A stretch of DNA of 64,000 bases from JAZNQN01 sp045590195 (lineage in GTDB: Bacteria > Bacillota > Clostridia > UMGS1883 > UMGS1540): positions 1-64,000 of the forward strand of contig JAZNQN010000044.1 in NCBI GenBank assembly GCA_045590195.1, written 5' to 3'. Both the position numbers and the translations under genes were made by a program. Shown one piece after another: positions 44,619 to 53,172 of this stretch. The notes beneath the pieces were generated by a model, which saw only the letters and a program-made list of their open reading frames with translations, made no database searches and had not been told where the DNA came from. Position 1 is the first letter of the stretch, and each line of letters starts with the position of its first letter.

Positions 44619-45032
44619 TTAATTCCTCTCTTTGTCAAATTTATCAACGTTTTCAAGTAGTGAATTCACGCTTTTGAACCATTCAATAATCATATGGCGC
44701 ATCATTCCAACATCTTCCGATTTTGCCAATAGACCAAAAATCGGTTTTCCCATTCCGTACGCCATACCTATTTCTGCCCATGCATCGCATCCTGATGGGC
44801 CAACATAAATTATAAGGTCGGCACTTTTAACGGAGGTTACGCAAAAATTGAATACACCCTGTCCAACTTCACTATATATAAACGCATCAAGGTCTTTTTT
44901 AGAAAGAAAAGCCTCTTCAGGTCTACCCTCACGAAGCCACGACAAAATCGTGTGTCCTCTCTCTTCTAAAAGATTTGTAAGCATTTCAACCGCGTGCTGA
45001 TGCTTCCAGGAAGCCGCTATATATATTTTCAT
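44619..45032 (-). CDS. Nucleoside 2-deoxyribosyltransferase-like protein
   Basis: This 137-residue Rossmann-like protein begins MKIYIAASWKHQHAVEML and has the motif GPSGCDAWAEIGMAYGMGKPI, the family position for the catalytic Asp and Glu in which nucleoside 2-deoxyribosyltransferases bind deoxyribose. Related proteins also occur as DUF4406 and in phage, so nucleotide salvage is likely but the reaction is not proven. It is transcribed just before nfo with a 1-nt gap and leads the nfo-AEC operon. Confidence 0.7.
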   Translation of the reverse strand: MKIYIAASWKHQHAVEMLTNLLEERGHTILSWLREGRPEEAFLSKKDLDAFIYSEVGQGVFNFCVTSVKSADLIIYVGPSGCDAWAEIGMAYGMGKPIFGLLAKSEDVGMMRHMIIEWFKSVNSLLENVDKFDKERN

Positions 45033-45104
45033 AATTATCCCTCCAAATTCCAGTTTATTTTACCACATTTTTTTATTTATGTACACCCTTTTATTTAAAA
45101 AATA

Positions 45105-45133
45105 TTGAAAACTTTAAAGTATTGTGTTAAAAT
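45105..45133 (+). promoter_or_regulatory. Promoter of cca
   Basis: TTGAAA and TAAAAT are 17 nt apart, with the expected start about 20 nt before the cca ATG. Confidence 0.65.
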
Positions 45134-45158
45134 TTAAGAAAAAACTTTGGAGTATCTA

Positions 45159-46280
45159 ATGAGTGATTTTGAAGTGATTTCACAAAAAGCAATTAAATAC
45201 TTAAAGTCTTCGGGATTTGAGGCTTATGTTGTTGGTGGATTTGTAAGAAACACTTTAATGGGACTTCCTGTTTCTGATATTGATATATGTACAAACGCTC
45301 TGCCCGAAGAAATAGGCAGGGTTTTTACCGAATTTAATGTTTATGAAACAGGAATTAAACACGGAACCGTAACGGTTATAATTGATAAAACCCCCGTAGA
45401 AATCACAACTTACAGAATTGATGGCGAATATAAAAATCACAGGAAACCTGATGAAGTTTTGTTTACAACTTCAATTTACGAAGATTTAAGCAGGCGTGAT
45501 TTTACCATAAACGCAATGGCTTTTGACGAAAATCAAAACATTTTGGATTTGTTTGACGGCAGAGAAGATTTGATAAACAATATTGTTCGCTGCGTTGGAA
45601 ATGCAGAAAAACGATTTGAAGAAGATGCTCTGCGAATTTTAAGAGCCCTTCGTTTTTCTTCGGTTCTGGGTTTTGATGTTGAAGATACAACAAAAAAAGC
45701 TATTTTTTCAAAATTTAAGCTTTTATCATTTGTTTCAAAAGAAAGAATTACCGAAGAGATATTAAAACTTTTAGGCGGAAAACACGCCAAAATTATTTTA
45801 AAAGAGTTTTCTGAAATTTTTGAATACTTATCGGGAGGCAAAATATCTGAAAAACTTTATCTTGAAAAAAACGATCCTCTCATTTTGCTTTCCTTTTTTG
45901 AAAAAACTGATTTTTTAAGGCTCTCGGCAAGCGACAGCAAAATCATTAAATTCATAAAAGAAAACTGCCACAAAACTATTATTTCTGACTACGATATTTT
46001 AAGCCTTTTAAATTGCGGTGGAGTTGATGCTACTGAAAAGATTATGCTTCTTTCAAAAAACTGCCACCTTCTTAAAACTTTTTATAAATTGGCAGAAAAC
46101 GGATGCTACTTTGAAAAACATCTCGCTGTTTCCGGCAATGATATTATAAAGCTTGGCTACAATGGAAAAGATGTTGGGAAAATTTTGAATAGCATTTTAA
46201 ACCTCGTAATGCAAGGCGAAATTTCAAACAAATATGAGGTTTTAATGGACTTTATTAAAAAAAATAAATTTTTTGCATAA
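45159..46280 (+). CDS. cca: CCA-adding tRNA nucleotidyltransferase
   Basis: This 373-residue enzyme adds or repairs the tRNA CCA end. The ATG at 45159 after TTTGGAG is chosen over a TTG four codons upstream. Motif A is visible as YVVGGFVRNTLMG...SDIDICTNA, followed by FTINAMAFD, the DLFDGREDL loop, EDALRILRALRFSSVLGF and the template ERITEEILKLL motif. The C-terminal tail is short and no HD domain motif is evident. The encoded CCA of tRNA-Pro here suggests repair as its main job, though other tRNAs are not in view. Confidence 0.95.
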   Translation: MSDFEVISQKAIKYLKSSGFEAYVVGGFVRNTLMGLPVSDIDICTNALPEEIGRVFTEFNVYETGIKHGTVTVIIDKTPVEITTYRIDGEYKNHRKPDEVLFTTSIYEDLSRRDFTINAMAFDENQNILDLFDGREDLINNIVRCVGNAEKRFEEDALRILRALRFSSVLGFDVEDTTKKAIFSKFKLLSFVSKERITEEILKLLGGKHAKIILKEFSEIFEYLSGGKISEKLYLEKNDPLILLSFFEKTDFLRLSASDSKIIKFIKENCHKTIISDYDILSLLNCGGVDATEKIMLLSKNCHLLKTFYKLAENGCYFEKHLAVSGNDIIKLGYNGKDVGKILNSILNLVMQGEISNKYEVLMDFIKKNKFFA

Positions 46281-46286
46281 ATTTGC

Positions 46287-46315
46287 TTGCATTATTAAAA
46301 ATTATGTGTTATAAT
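46287..46315 (+). promoter_or_regulatory. Promoter of rpmE
   Basis: TTGCAT and TATAAT are 17 nt apart, about 40 nt upstream of the rpmE start. Confidence 0.7.
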
Positions 46316-46356
46316 AACTGAGTTATTAGATGTATTCTATGAAAGAGGTGAAACAA

Positions 46357-46560
46357 ATGAGAGAAGGAATTCATCCCGAATACCAGCCCACAACAATTAA
46401 GTGCGCTTGTGGAAATGTTATAGAAACCGGTTCGACAAAGGAAAATCTTTCTGTTGAAATTTGCTCCGAGTGTCATCCTTTCTTTACAGGTAAACAGAAA
46501 TTGGTTGATACAGGCGGACGTGTTGAGAAATTCAAAAAGAGATTTAACTTGGAAAAATAA
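46357..46560 (+). CDS. rpmE: 50S ribosomal protein L31, zinc form
   Basis: This 67-residue protein starts at the ATG after GAGGTG, nine codons into the longest frame, giving REGIHPEYQPTTIKC. It has the C+ zinc-binding set: CxC in IKCACGN and CxxC in EICSECHPFFTGKQK, ending in DTGGRVEKFKKRF. It belongs to the zinc-containing form used when zinc is sufficient. Confidence 0.97.
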   Translation: MREGIHPEYQPTTIKCACGNVIETGSTKENLSVEICSECHPFFTGKQKLVDTGGRVEKFKKRFNLEK

Positions 46561-46575
46561 GACCACAATAGTAAG

Positions 46576-46599
46576 AAGCGCAAAAATTTGCGCTTTTTA
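46576..46599 (+). terminator. Terminator of rpmE
   Basis: A 9-bp stem AAGCGCAAA / TTTGCGCTT with a 2-nt turn is followed by TTTATTTTT. Confidence 0.8.
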
Positions 46600-46628
46600 T
46601 TTTTACACTTTATTCTTGAGGTGATTAC

Positions 46629-47708
46629 TTGGTTAAAATAATTCACAGCGGCGACTTTCACTTCGATTCGCCATATATTGGCTTTCCTGATGAGGTTGCA
46701 AAAATCAGAAGTGAAGAACAGCTTGCCACACTTAAAAAAATAATTGAATATACCAAAAATGAAAAGGCGGATATTCTTCTTCTGGCAGGAGATATTTTTG
46801 AAAACGAATATGTTTCATATAAAACAGTTGAGTTTTTAAAGCATTGTTTTGCCGAAATTCCTGATACTTATGTTTTTATTTCTCCCGGAAATCACGATTG
46901 TATTTCAGGAAACGAAATATATTCTAACATAGATTTAGGCGAAAATGTTGTTGTTTTTTCTCCTGAAATAGATTTTGTAGAAATTTCTGCCCTTAACACC
47001 CGTGTTTACGGATACGGCCTTTTTACAAGAACAGATCAGGTAAACCTTCAGGAAAATATGCCAACACTTGACAAAAGCTTTATAAATATTTTTCTTGTTC
47101 ACGCCGCTCTTCCGCCATATACAGATACTTCTCCTATCACTAAAGAAGAAATAGCTGAAAGCGGGTTCGACTTTATAGCTTCCGGACACATACATATTTT
47201 TGAAGGAATTAAAAAGTACGGCGACACCTATGCAGTTTTTCCCGGAATGCCTGAAGGCAGACATTTTAAAGTTGCCGAATGTGGCGAGAAAGGTTTTTTA
47301 AAAATTCTAATTGACAAAAATAAATTCGAAACAGAATTTATTAAAAGCAGCACAAGAACTTTATCAAAATACGAAATCGATGTTACCGGTTGCCTTTTAA
47401 ATTCTGACATTCTGGCAAAGCTTGGAGAATTAGATAAAAAGAATTTATATAACTTTGTTCTCACAGGCACTGTTTCAGAAAATGTTTACTTTAACATACC
47501 TTCACTTGAAAAGCTGCTCTGTGAAAACTTTTTCTACGCCAAGGTAACTGACAACACAGAAAAAAGCAAAAAAACATCACTCTCTCCTATTGAGCAGATG
47601 TTTTACGATACCCTTAAAAAAAGCGGCAAAAGCGACGAGATTATTGAAAGAGCTTTTAATATAGGCCTTTCAGCCATCAGAGGGGAGGAAATCAAAAGTG
47701 AAAATTAA
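46629..47708 (+). CDS. Metallophosphoesterase, YhaO/SbcD-like
   Basis: This 359-residue nuclease-type phosphoesterase has the five family motifs: HSGDFHFDSP, LLAGDIFEN, SPGNHDC, HAALP and SGHIHIFEG, which bind two metal ions. It starts at TTG after GAGGTG. It overlaps the following coiled-coil ATPase by 11 nt; this pair is the YhaO/YhaN (SbcD/SbcC-like) arrangement, acting on DNA ends or hairpins. Confidence 0.88.
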   Translation: MVKIIHSGDFHFDSPYIGFPDEVAKIRSEEQLATLKKIIEYTKNEKADILLLAGDIFENEYVSYKTVEFLKHCFAEIPDTYVFISPGNHDCISGNEIYSNIDLGENVVVFSPEIDFVEISALNTRVYGYGLFTRTDQVNLQENMPTLDKSFINIFLVHAALPPYTDTSPITKEEIAESGFDFIASGHIHIFEGIKKYGDTYAVFPGMPEGRHFKVAECGEKGFLKILIDKNKFETEFIKSSTRTLSKYEIDVTGCLLNSDILAKLGELDKKNLYNFVLTGTVSENVYFNIPSLEKLLCENFFYAKVTDNTEKSKKTSLSPIEQMFYDTLKKSGKSDEIIERAFNIGLSAIRGEEIKSEN

Positions 47709-49677
47709 AAATTTAAACCTGATTTCCTACGGCAAGTTTGAAAACCGCGAAATTACTCTTTCTAATGGTTTTAATATTATTAAAGGCTCAAACGAGGCCG
47801 GAAAATCAACCGTTTTATCTTTCATTAAAGCAATGCTTTATGGTTTCAGCGGAAGAGGAAACATTTTAGCAAACGACAGAAAGCATTATCTCCCCTGGGG
47901 TAAACAAACCCTTTCCGGCACAATGGAGCTTTCTCTTGACAGCGGAAAAACAGTTAAAATTTCGCGCACGTCGGGCAAAAGTCAGGGATACGATAAACTT
48001 GAATGTTTCGACGTTGCAAATGGCGATGATTTTAACTTTATACCTGAAAATGAGGTTACATGCAACGAAGATGCTTTTTTGAAAACTCTGTGTATAAAGC
48101 AGCTTCAAACTGCTATAAGCGGTGAGGATGATGAAATTTCCAGAAAGCTTATTAACCTTATCGGTAGCGGAAACGAAGATATAAGCGCACAAAAAAGCGA
48201 AGCAATTATAACCGATTACATTAAAAAATTTAAAGCTTTGCGCGGCGAAAAAGGTTTGATTTTTGACCTGCAAAACCAGATTGCAGATATAAATTTAAAA
48301 ATTTCAGAATCTGAACAACAAAGGCTTTTATCCTTTGAAAAAATTAAAGAAAAGAAAAGCCTTGCTGACAAGATTAAACAATGCAAGGATAAACTTTTAG
48401 TTATTAAAAAATATCAGCAAAGCGCAAAAAACCAGGAAATTTTTGAAAGACTTGATAACCTTATGAATAGCAAAAAAGGTTTGGAGGGCGAAATATCTTC
48501 TCTTAAAACTGAAATTTCACAACTTGAAGATGTTGCAACTTCTCTGACAGCCTACAAAAACGAGCCTCCTGAAGCTATTTTTACTCCACTTTGTGAAACT
48601 GCTTCACTTGAAGGCGAAATTTTAAATTGCAAAAGCAAAATTAAATCTGCAAATATGTTTTCTTTGCTTTCTTTGGTTCTGGCAGCGATTTTTGGCGTTT
48701 TATCAGTTTTTTACCTGCCATTGGTTTTTACTGAAATATTGTTTGTTACTGCCTTAGTTTTATTTTTGGTAAAAAGCAGTTCACAGCGCAAAAAACTTGT
48801 AAAAGCTGAAAACGATTTACACGAAACCGAAACACAAAACAATAATATTAAATCTGCACTTAATATTTATGGTGCGGCTGATATTAAAGAATTTGCCGAG
48901 AAAAAGGCTAAATACACCTCACTTATAAGCGAACTTGAAATTCTTGTTTCTACTCTCGAAACAGCCGAGAAAAAACTTAATGATATTAACTCGGAAATTG
49001 ATTTATATGAAAAGAAAACTGAAGGTATAGAGAGAGTTTCATCGCCATATACTGCCGATGAACTTGCAGAAGAAGAAAGAGATCTGAACATTATTTTTGA
49101 AGATGCAATTTCACGCAGCAGTCATATTGATGGTTTTTTAAGTGCGGCAGAAAACGAAGAAGAAACTCCTGATGTTCTTGTTAATAAACGAACTGTGTTA
49201 ATTGAAAAGCTTGACAGAGCTACAGCTGAGCACGATGCGGCAACATTGGCACTTGATGCAATAAACGATGTTTTCTCGCAAATGAGAAGCGACTTTACTC
49301 CGCTTGTAAATGGAAAAGCATCGGAATATTTAAGCCTTTTAACAGGCGGTAGTATTGATAAAATTTATATCGACAAAAAGTTTTCTGTTACAGCAGAAAA
49401 AGATGGTGTTTATGACCTTTCTTATTTCTCACTTGGTACATCTGACCAGACATATCTTGCAATAAGGCTTGCGGTTATAGATTTGCTCTTTGGAAAAGAC
49501 AAGCCAATTTTTATCGACGATGCATTTTTACAATATGATGAAGAAAGAGAAAAAACTGCATTTAAGCTCCTTTCAGAAAGAGCAAAGGAAGGACAGCAGA
49601 TTATATTTTTCACCTGCCGCCCTATTCCCGAGTTTGAAGGAAATGCAAATATAATTGACCTTGACAATTTAAACTAA
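47698..49677 (+). CDS. SbcC-like coiled-coil ATPase, YhaN type
   Basis: This 659-residue partner of the phosphoesterase has Walker A in GSNEAGKSTVLSFIKAMLYGF (about 32-52), then coiled coil. Two membrane helices lie mid-protein (about 318-360, with VLAAIFGVLSVFYLPLVF and LFVTALVLFLV), a feature that marks YhaN and separates it from soluble SbcC. A signature YFSLGTSDQTYLAIRLAVIDLLFG and Walker B FIDDAFLQYDEER complete the ATPase head. It starts at GTG inside the preceding gene, so translation is coupled. The helices suggest the complex works at the membrane. Confidence 0.85.
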   Translation: MKIKNLNLISYGKFENREITLSNGFNIIKGSNEAGKSTVLSFIKAMLYGFSGRGNILANDRKHYLPWGKQTLSGTMELSLDSGKTVKISRTSGKSQGYDKLECFDVANGDDFNFIPENEVTCNEDAFLKTLCIKQLQTAISGEDDEISRKLINLIGSGNEDISAQKSEAIITDYIKKFKALRGEKGLIFDLQNQIADINLKISESEQQRLLSFEKIKEKKSLADKIKQCKDKLLVIKKYQQSAKNQEIFERLDNLMNSKKGLEGEISSLKTEISQLEDVATSLTAYKNEPPEAIFTPLCETASLEGEILNCKSKIKSANMFSLLSLVLAAIFGVLSVFYLPLVFTEILFVTALVLFLVKSSSQRKKLVKAENDLHETETQNNNIKSALNIYGAADIKEFAEKKAKYTSLISELEILVSTLETAEKKLNDINSEIDLYEKKTEGIERVSSPYTADELAEEERDLNIIFEDAISRSSHIDGFLSAAENEEETPDVLVNKRTVLIEKLDRATAEHDAATLALDAINDVFSQMRSDFTPLVNGKASEYLSLLTGGSIDKIYIDKKFSVTAEKDGVYDLSYFSLGTSDQTYLAIRLAVIDLLFGKDKPIFIDDAFLQYDEEREKTAFKLLSERAKEGQQIIFFTCRPIPEFEGNANIIDLDNLN

Positions 49678-49689
49678 AAAGTATAGACT
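49661..49689 (+). promoter_or_regulatory. Possible promoter of the kduI operon
   Basis: TTGACA (perfect) and TAGACT (4 of 6) are 17 nt apart. The -35 lies within the last codons of the preceding gene. Confidence 0.5.
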
Positions 49690-49724
49690 ATTATAAAAAG
49701 CACTTTGCAGAAAGAGGTATAAAA

Positions 49725-50561
49725 ATGAAACTTGATATTCGTTATCCATCTCATCAGGACGATGCAAAACTTTACACAACAGAAGAACTCAGAGAGAAAT
49801 TTTTAATTGAAAAAGTTTTCTCTGCTGATGAAATTTTATTTACATACAGCCATTTTGACAGAATTGTTGCCGGTGGCGTTATGCCGGTTAAAAAAGTGTT
49901 AAAGCTTGAAAGCGGCAAAGAATTCGGCACAGATTATTTTCTTGAAAGACGCGAAATGGGCGTTATTAACGTTGGTGGAAAAGGTAGAATTACACTCGAC
50001 GGTAAAGAATACATTTTAAACCCACGCGATGGTATTTATATTGGTATGGGCACAAAAGATGTTATCTTTGAAAGCGAAGATGCATCTGCACCTGCAAAAT
50101 TTTATGTAAACTCCTGCCCTGCTCACGCGAAATATGACACAGTTCATATTGACATTACCAAAGCTAAAAAAGTACCTTGTGGAAGCGAAGCTGAGGCTAA
50201 CAAAAGGGTTATAAATCAGTACATTCATCCTGAAGTAATAAAGTCATGTCAGCTTTCAATGGGCCTTACCGAACTTCAGGAGGGAAGCGTTTGGAACACA
50301 ATGCCATGCCACACTCACGAGAGAAGAATGGAAGTTTACTTCTATTTTGATATGGAAGAAGATCAGGCTGTTTTCCATATGATGGGCGAACCTCAGGAAA
50401 CCAGACATATTGTTATGACAAACGAACAGGCTGTAATTTCTCCTTCCTGGTCAATTCACAGCGGTTGCGGAACTAAAAATTATACATTTATCTGGGGTAT
50501 GTGCGGCGAAAATCTTACATTTACCGATATGGACCACGTAAAAACAAACGAGCTTAAATAA
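49725..50561 (+). CDS. kduI: 5-dehydro-4-deoxy-D-glucuronate isomerase
   Basis: This 278-residue enzyme converts 5-keto-4-deoxyuronate to 2,5-diketo-3-deoxygluconate in pectin or other unsaturated uronate breakdown. The cupin metal site is visible as MPCHTHERRMEVYFYF and the final His in SWSIHSGCGTKNYTFIWGM. Length is typical. No kduD, lyase or transporter is in the window, so it may serve a hydrolase elsewhere. The next gene encodes a putative carbohydrate-binding protein in the same operon. Confidence 0.95.
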   Translation: MKLDIRYPSHQDDAKLYTTEELREKFLIEKVFSADEILFTYSHFDRIVAGGVMPVKKVLKLESGKEFGTDYFLERREMGVINVGGKGRITLDGKEYILNPRDGIYIGMGTKDVIFESEDASAPAKFYVNSCPAHAKYDTVHIDITKAKKVPCGSEAEANKRVINQYIHPEVIKSCQLSMGLTELQEGSVWNTMPCHTHERRMEVYFYFDMEEDQAVFHMMGEPQETRHIVMTNEQAVISPSWSIHSGCGTKNYTFIWGMCGENLTFTDMDHVKTNELK

Positions 50562-50572
50562 AGGAGAGCATT

Positions 50573-51364
50573 ATGATATACTTAAAAATTGTTGACAAAG
50601 ACGGTAACATTAAATTCAAAGAAGCAGGAAACAATATTAAAGCTACATACAACGCAAAATACGAAGAAGGCGACAAAATTTTAGTTGAACTTGCTGATAT
50701 TGACAAAGTTGCAATTCAGCTTGACAGCACAATGAAAGAAAGCTTTGTATATTTAAGTGAAAAGAAATACGAGTTCCCTATTCCTTTTGGCGTTGCGGCA
50801 AAAAGCTATCATCCGGATGCCTGGAACAAAGATGTAAACGTTATTTCTGTTCGTACTGTTTCCGATGAAGAATATTATGCTTACAGAAATGTTGCTCTTA
50901 ATACTGCGTGTGTAAGACATTATGAAAACTGCTTCCCATATGCTAAAGCAAATGTTGTAACACGTGATGAGCCATGGTTTGAAGAGAGAAACTCAATCGA
51001 CGGTGTACTTGACAACTGCTCACATGGTGCATATCCTTATCAGTCATATGCAGGCGGCGCAAGAGAAGATATTGACTATACCCTCTATTTTGGCGGCGAA
51101 GTTGAGTTTGACAAAATCACAATTTACCTTCGTGCAGATTTTGCTGATGACCACGATACTTACTGGAAATCTATGACTGCAGAGCTTTCCGACGGAACTC
51201 GCCTCCCTCTTACTTTTGTAAAAACAGGCGAAGGCCAGTCGTTCACATTTGGAAAAAGCTTTAAAACTGACAGAATTCATCTTACAGATTTTAAACAGGC
51301 AGCATATCCCCTTTCATGGGCAGCTCTTACACAAATTGAAGTTTATGGAAAATACGTAAAGTAG
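50573..51364 (+). CDS. Discoidin-like (F5/8-type) protein of unknown function, in the kduI operon
   Basis: This 263-residue protein has no signal peptide or membrane helix. The C-terminal 150 residues show a jelly-roll binding domain pattern: RNVALNTACVRHYENCF, the SIDGVLDNCSHG loop, IDYTLYFGGEVEFDKITIYLRADF, and closing strands with LTQIEVYGKY. The first 100 residues are beta-rich and not recognised. It lies 11 nt after kduI with its own AAAGGAG, and before dut. Cytoplasmic binding of a uronate-containing sugar is an inference. Confidence 0.6.
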   Translation: MIYLKIVDKDGNIKFKEAGNNIKATYNAKYEEGDKILVELADIDKVAIQLDSTMKESFVYLSEKKYEFPIPFGVAAKSYHPDAWNKDVNVISVRTVSDEEYYAYRNVALNTACVRHYENCFPYAKANVVTRDEPWFEERNSIDGVLDNCSHGAYPYQSYAGGAREDIDYTLYFGGEVEFDKITIYLRADFADDHDTYWKSMTAELSDGTRLPLTFVKTGEGQSFTFGKSFKTDRIHLTDFKQAAYPLSWAALTQIEVYGKYVK

Positions 51365-51372
51365 GTGCTGAT

Positions 51373-51819
51373 ATGATTAAATTTGATATTAACATTAAAA
51401 AGCTTGATGCGCGAGCACAAATTCCTACATATGGTTCGCCTTTCGCAGCCGGAGCTGATCTTTATGCCCTTTGCGACAGTGAGGTTGAAATTGCTCCCCA
51501 CACAACTATTTTAATTCACACAGGCATTTCAATGGAAATTCCTGAAGGTTATGGCGGATTTATTTTTGCAAGAAGCGGCCTTGCTTCAAAAAGAAATCTT
51601 GCGCCGGCAAATAAAGTTGGTGTTGTAGATTCAGATTACAGAGGCGAAGTAATGGTTGCACTTCATAACCACGGCGAAATTCCACAAGTGATTTCAAACG
51701 GCGAGAGAATTGCACAGCTTTGCATTATGCCTTATGCGGCTGCAAACTTTGTAGAATGCGAAACACTTTCTGATACAGTTCGTGGCGCAGGTGGCTTTGG
51801 CACAACAGGAACAAAATAA
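51373..51819 (+). CDS. dut: dUTP diphosphatase
   Basis: This 148-residue trimeric enzyme removes dUTP and supplies dUMP. All five motifs are present: AAGADLYA, ARSGLASK, GVVDSDYRGEV, ERIAQL and the C-terminal RGAGGFGTTGTK. It starts 9 nt after the preceding stop. Confidence 0.97.
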   Translation: MIKFDINIKKLDARAQIPTYGSPFAAGADLYALCDSEVEIAPHTTILIHTGISMEIPEGYGGFIFARSGLASKRNLAPANKVGVVDSDYRGEVMVALHNHGEIPQVISNGERIAQLCIMPYAAANFVECETLSDTVRGAGGFGTTGTK

Positions 51820-51844
51820 AAAAGATGGCTAAGCCATCTTTTTT
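51818..51844. terminator. Bidirectional terminator between dut and eno
   Basis: A stem AAAAAAGATGGC / GCCATCTTTTTT with a 3-nt loop serves the two converging genes. Confidence 0.88.
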
Positions 51845-53084
51845 ATTTTTCGTGAAAATTACTTTCTATTTCCAGAAGTTTGTTATATTTTGAATTTCTC
51901 TCACTTCGGCAAGGAGCCCCTGTTTTAATCTGTCCTGCATTTGTGCCAACTGCAAGGTCGGCAATAAAACTGTCTTCCGTTTCCCCGCTTCTGTGTGAAA
52001 TAACTGTACCATAACCATTTTCCTTTGCAAGATGTATTGCCTGCAAGGTTTCGGTAACTGTTCCTATCTGATTTGGCTTTATAAGAATTGAATTTGCAAT
52101 TTTTTTATCAATTCCCTTTTGAAGTCTTTTTGTGTTAGTAACAAACAAATCATCGCCAACAAGTTGTATTTTCTTCGAAAGTTTTTTTGTTAAATGGTCC
52201 CACGTTTCCATATCATCTTCTGCCGCTCCATCTTCAATTGACAAAATCGGGTAACATTCAATAAGATGCTCGTAATATGTGCAAAGCTCTTCCCCTGTCA
52301 TGACAGTTCCTTTTTTCGGCATTTTGTACATTCCGTTTTCATACCACTCACTACTTGCAACGTCAAGGGCAATTTTTATATCATCATAAAGCTTATATCC
52401 TGCTTTTTCGGTTGCTCGCATTATAAGTTCAATTGCCTCTTCCTCGCTATCTAAATCAGGTGCAAATCCGCCTTCATCTCCAACGCCCGTAGAATACCCC
52501 TGAGAGGATAAAAGCTTTTTAAGAGTATGATAAATCTCGCTACACATTTTAATTCCTACAGCAAAGGATTTGGCACTTACAGGCATAATCATAAACTCCT
52601 GAATGTCTATATTATTATCTGCGTGTGCTCCGCCATTTAAAATATTCATCATAGGCAGCGGCATCATATAAGCATTTATTCCACCAATGTATTTGTGAAA
52701 AGGCACGCCAACGCACTTTGCCGCAAGGCGTGCATTGGCAATTGATACTGCCAAAATTGCATTAGCACCAAGATTTGATTTGTTTTCAGTTCCGTCTGCT
52801 TCAAGCATTATCCTGTCGATTTTTTCCTGTTCAAGGCAGCACTTTCCTAAGAGTGCATCTTTTATTGTGTTTTCAACATTACAAACCGCCTTTAAAACGC
52901 CTTTACCATTAAAGCGACTGCTATCATCGTCACGAAGTTCAACCGCTTCGTGCACTCCTGTTGATGCACCTGATGGCACAGAAGCTTTTGCACTTTTGCC
53001 GCAAGAAGAAAAAATTTCTGCTTCAATTGTTGGGTTTCCTCTTGAGTCGAGTATTTCATAAGCTTTTATGTTTTTAATAATCAT
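51843..53084 (-). CDS. eno: Enolase
   Basis: This 413-residue enzyme makes phosphoenolpyruvate in glycolysis. N-terminal YEILDSRGNPTIEAEI and GASTGVHEAVELRD, the catalytic Glu in DEGGFAP, the metal set SIEDGAAEDD and VGDDLFVTN, the Lys in ILIKPNQIGTVTET and the closing SHRSGETEDSFIADLAVG are intact. It is slightly shorter than the 430-residue average. The start follows AAGGAG. PEP is also the entry point for fumarate and succinate formation. Confidence 0.97.
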   Translation of the reverse strand: MIIKNIKAYEILDSRGNPTIEAEIFSSCGKSAKASVPSGASTGVHEAVELRDDDSSRFNGKGVLKAVCNVENTIKDALLGKCCLEQEKIDRIMLEADGTENKSNLGANAILAVSIANARLAAKCVGVPFHKYIGGINAYMMPLPMMNILNGGAHADNNIDIQEFMIMPVSAKSFAVGIKMCSEIYHTLKKLLSSQGYSTGVGDEGGFAPDLDSEEEAIELIMRATEKAGYKLYDDIKIALDVASSEWYENGMYKMPKKGTVMTGEELCTYYEHLIECYPILSIEDGAAEDDMETWDHLTKKLSKKIQLVGDDLFVTNTKRLQKGIDKKIANSILIKPNQIGTVTETLQAIHLAKENGYGTVISHRSGETEDSFIADLAVGTNAGQIKTGAPCRSERNSKYNKLLEIESNFHEK

Positions 53085-53144
53085 AAAGTTCTCCTTTTTG
53101 CAAATTTTTTCTTTATTGTTTGCCTAAAAGGAAAATTTATGCAT

Positions 53145-53171
53145 AAAAAAACCGCTTTCGCGGTTTTTTTG
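53145..53171 (-). terminator. Terminator of the transporter gene
   Basis: An 11-bp stem AAAAAAACCGC / GCGGTTTTTTT with a 4-nt loop lies just after the stop on the minus strand. Confidence 0.88.
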
Positions 53172-53172
53172 A

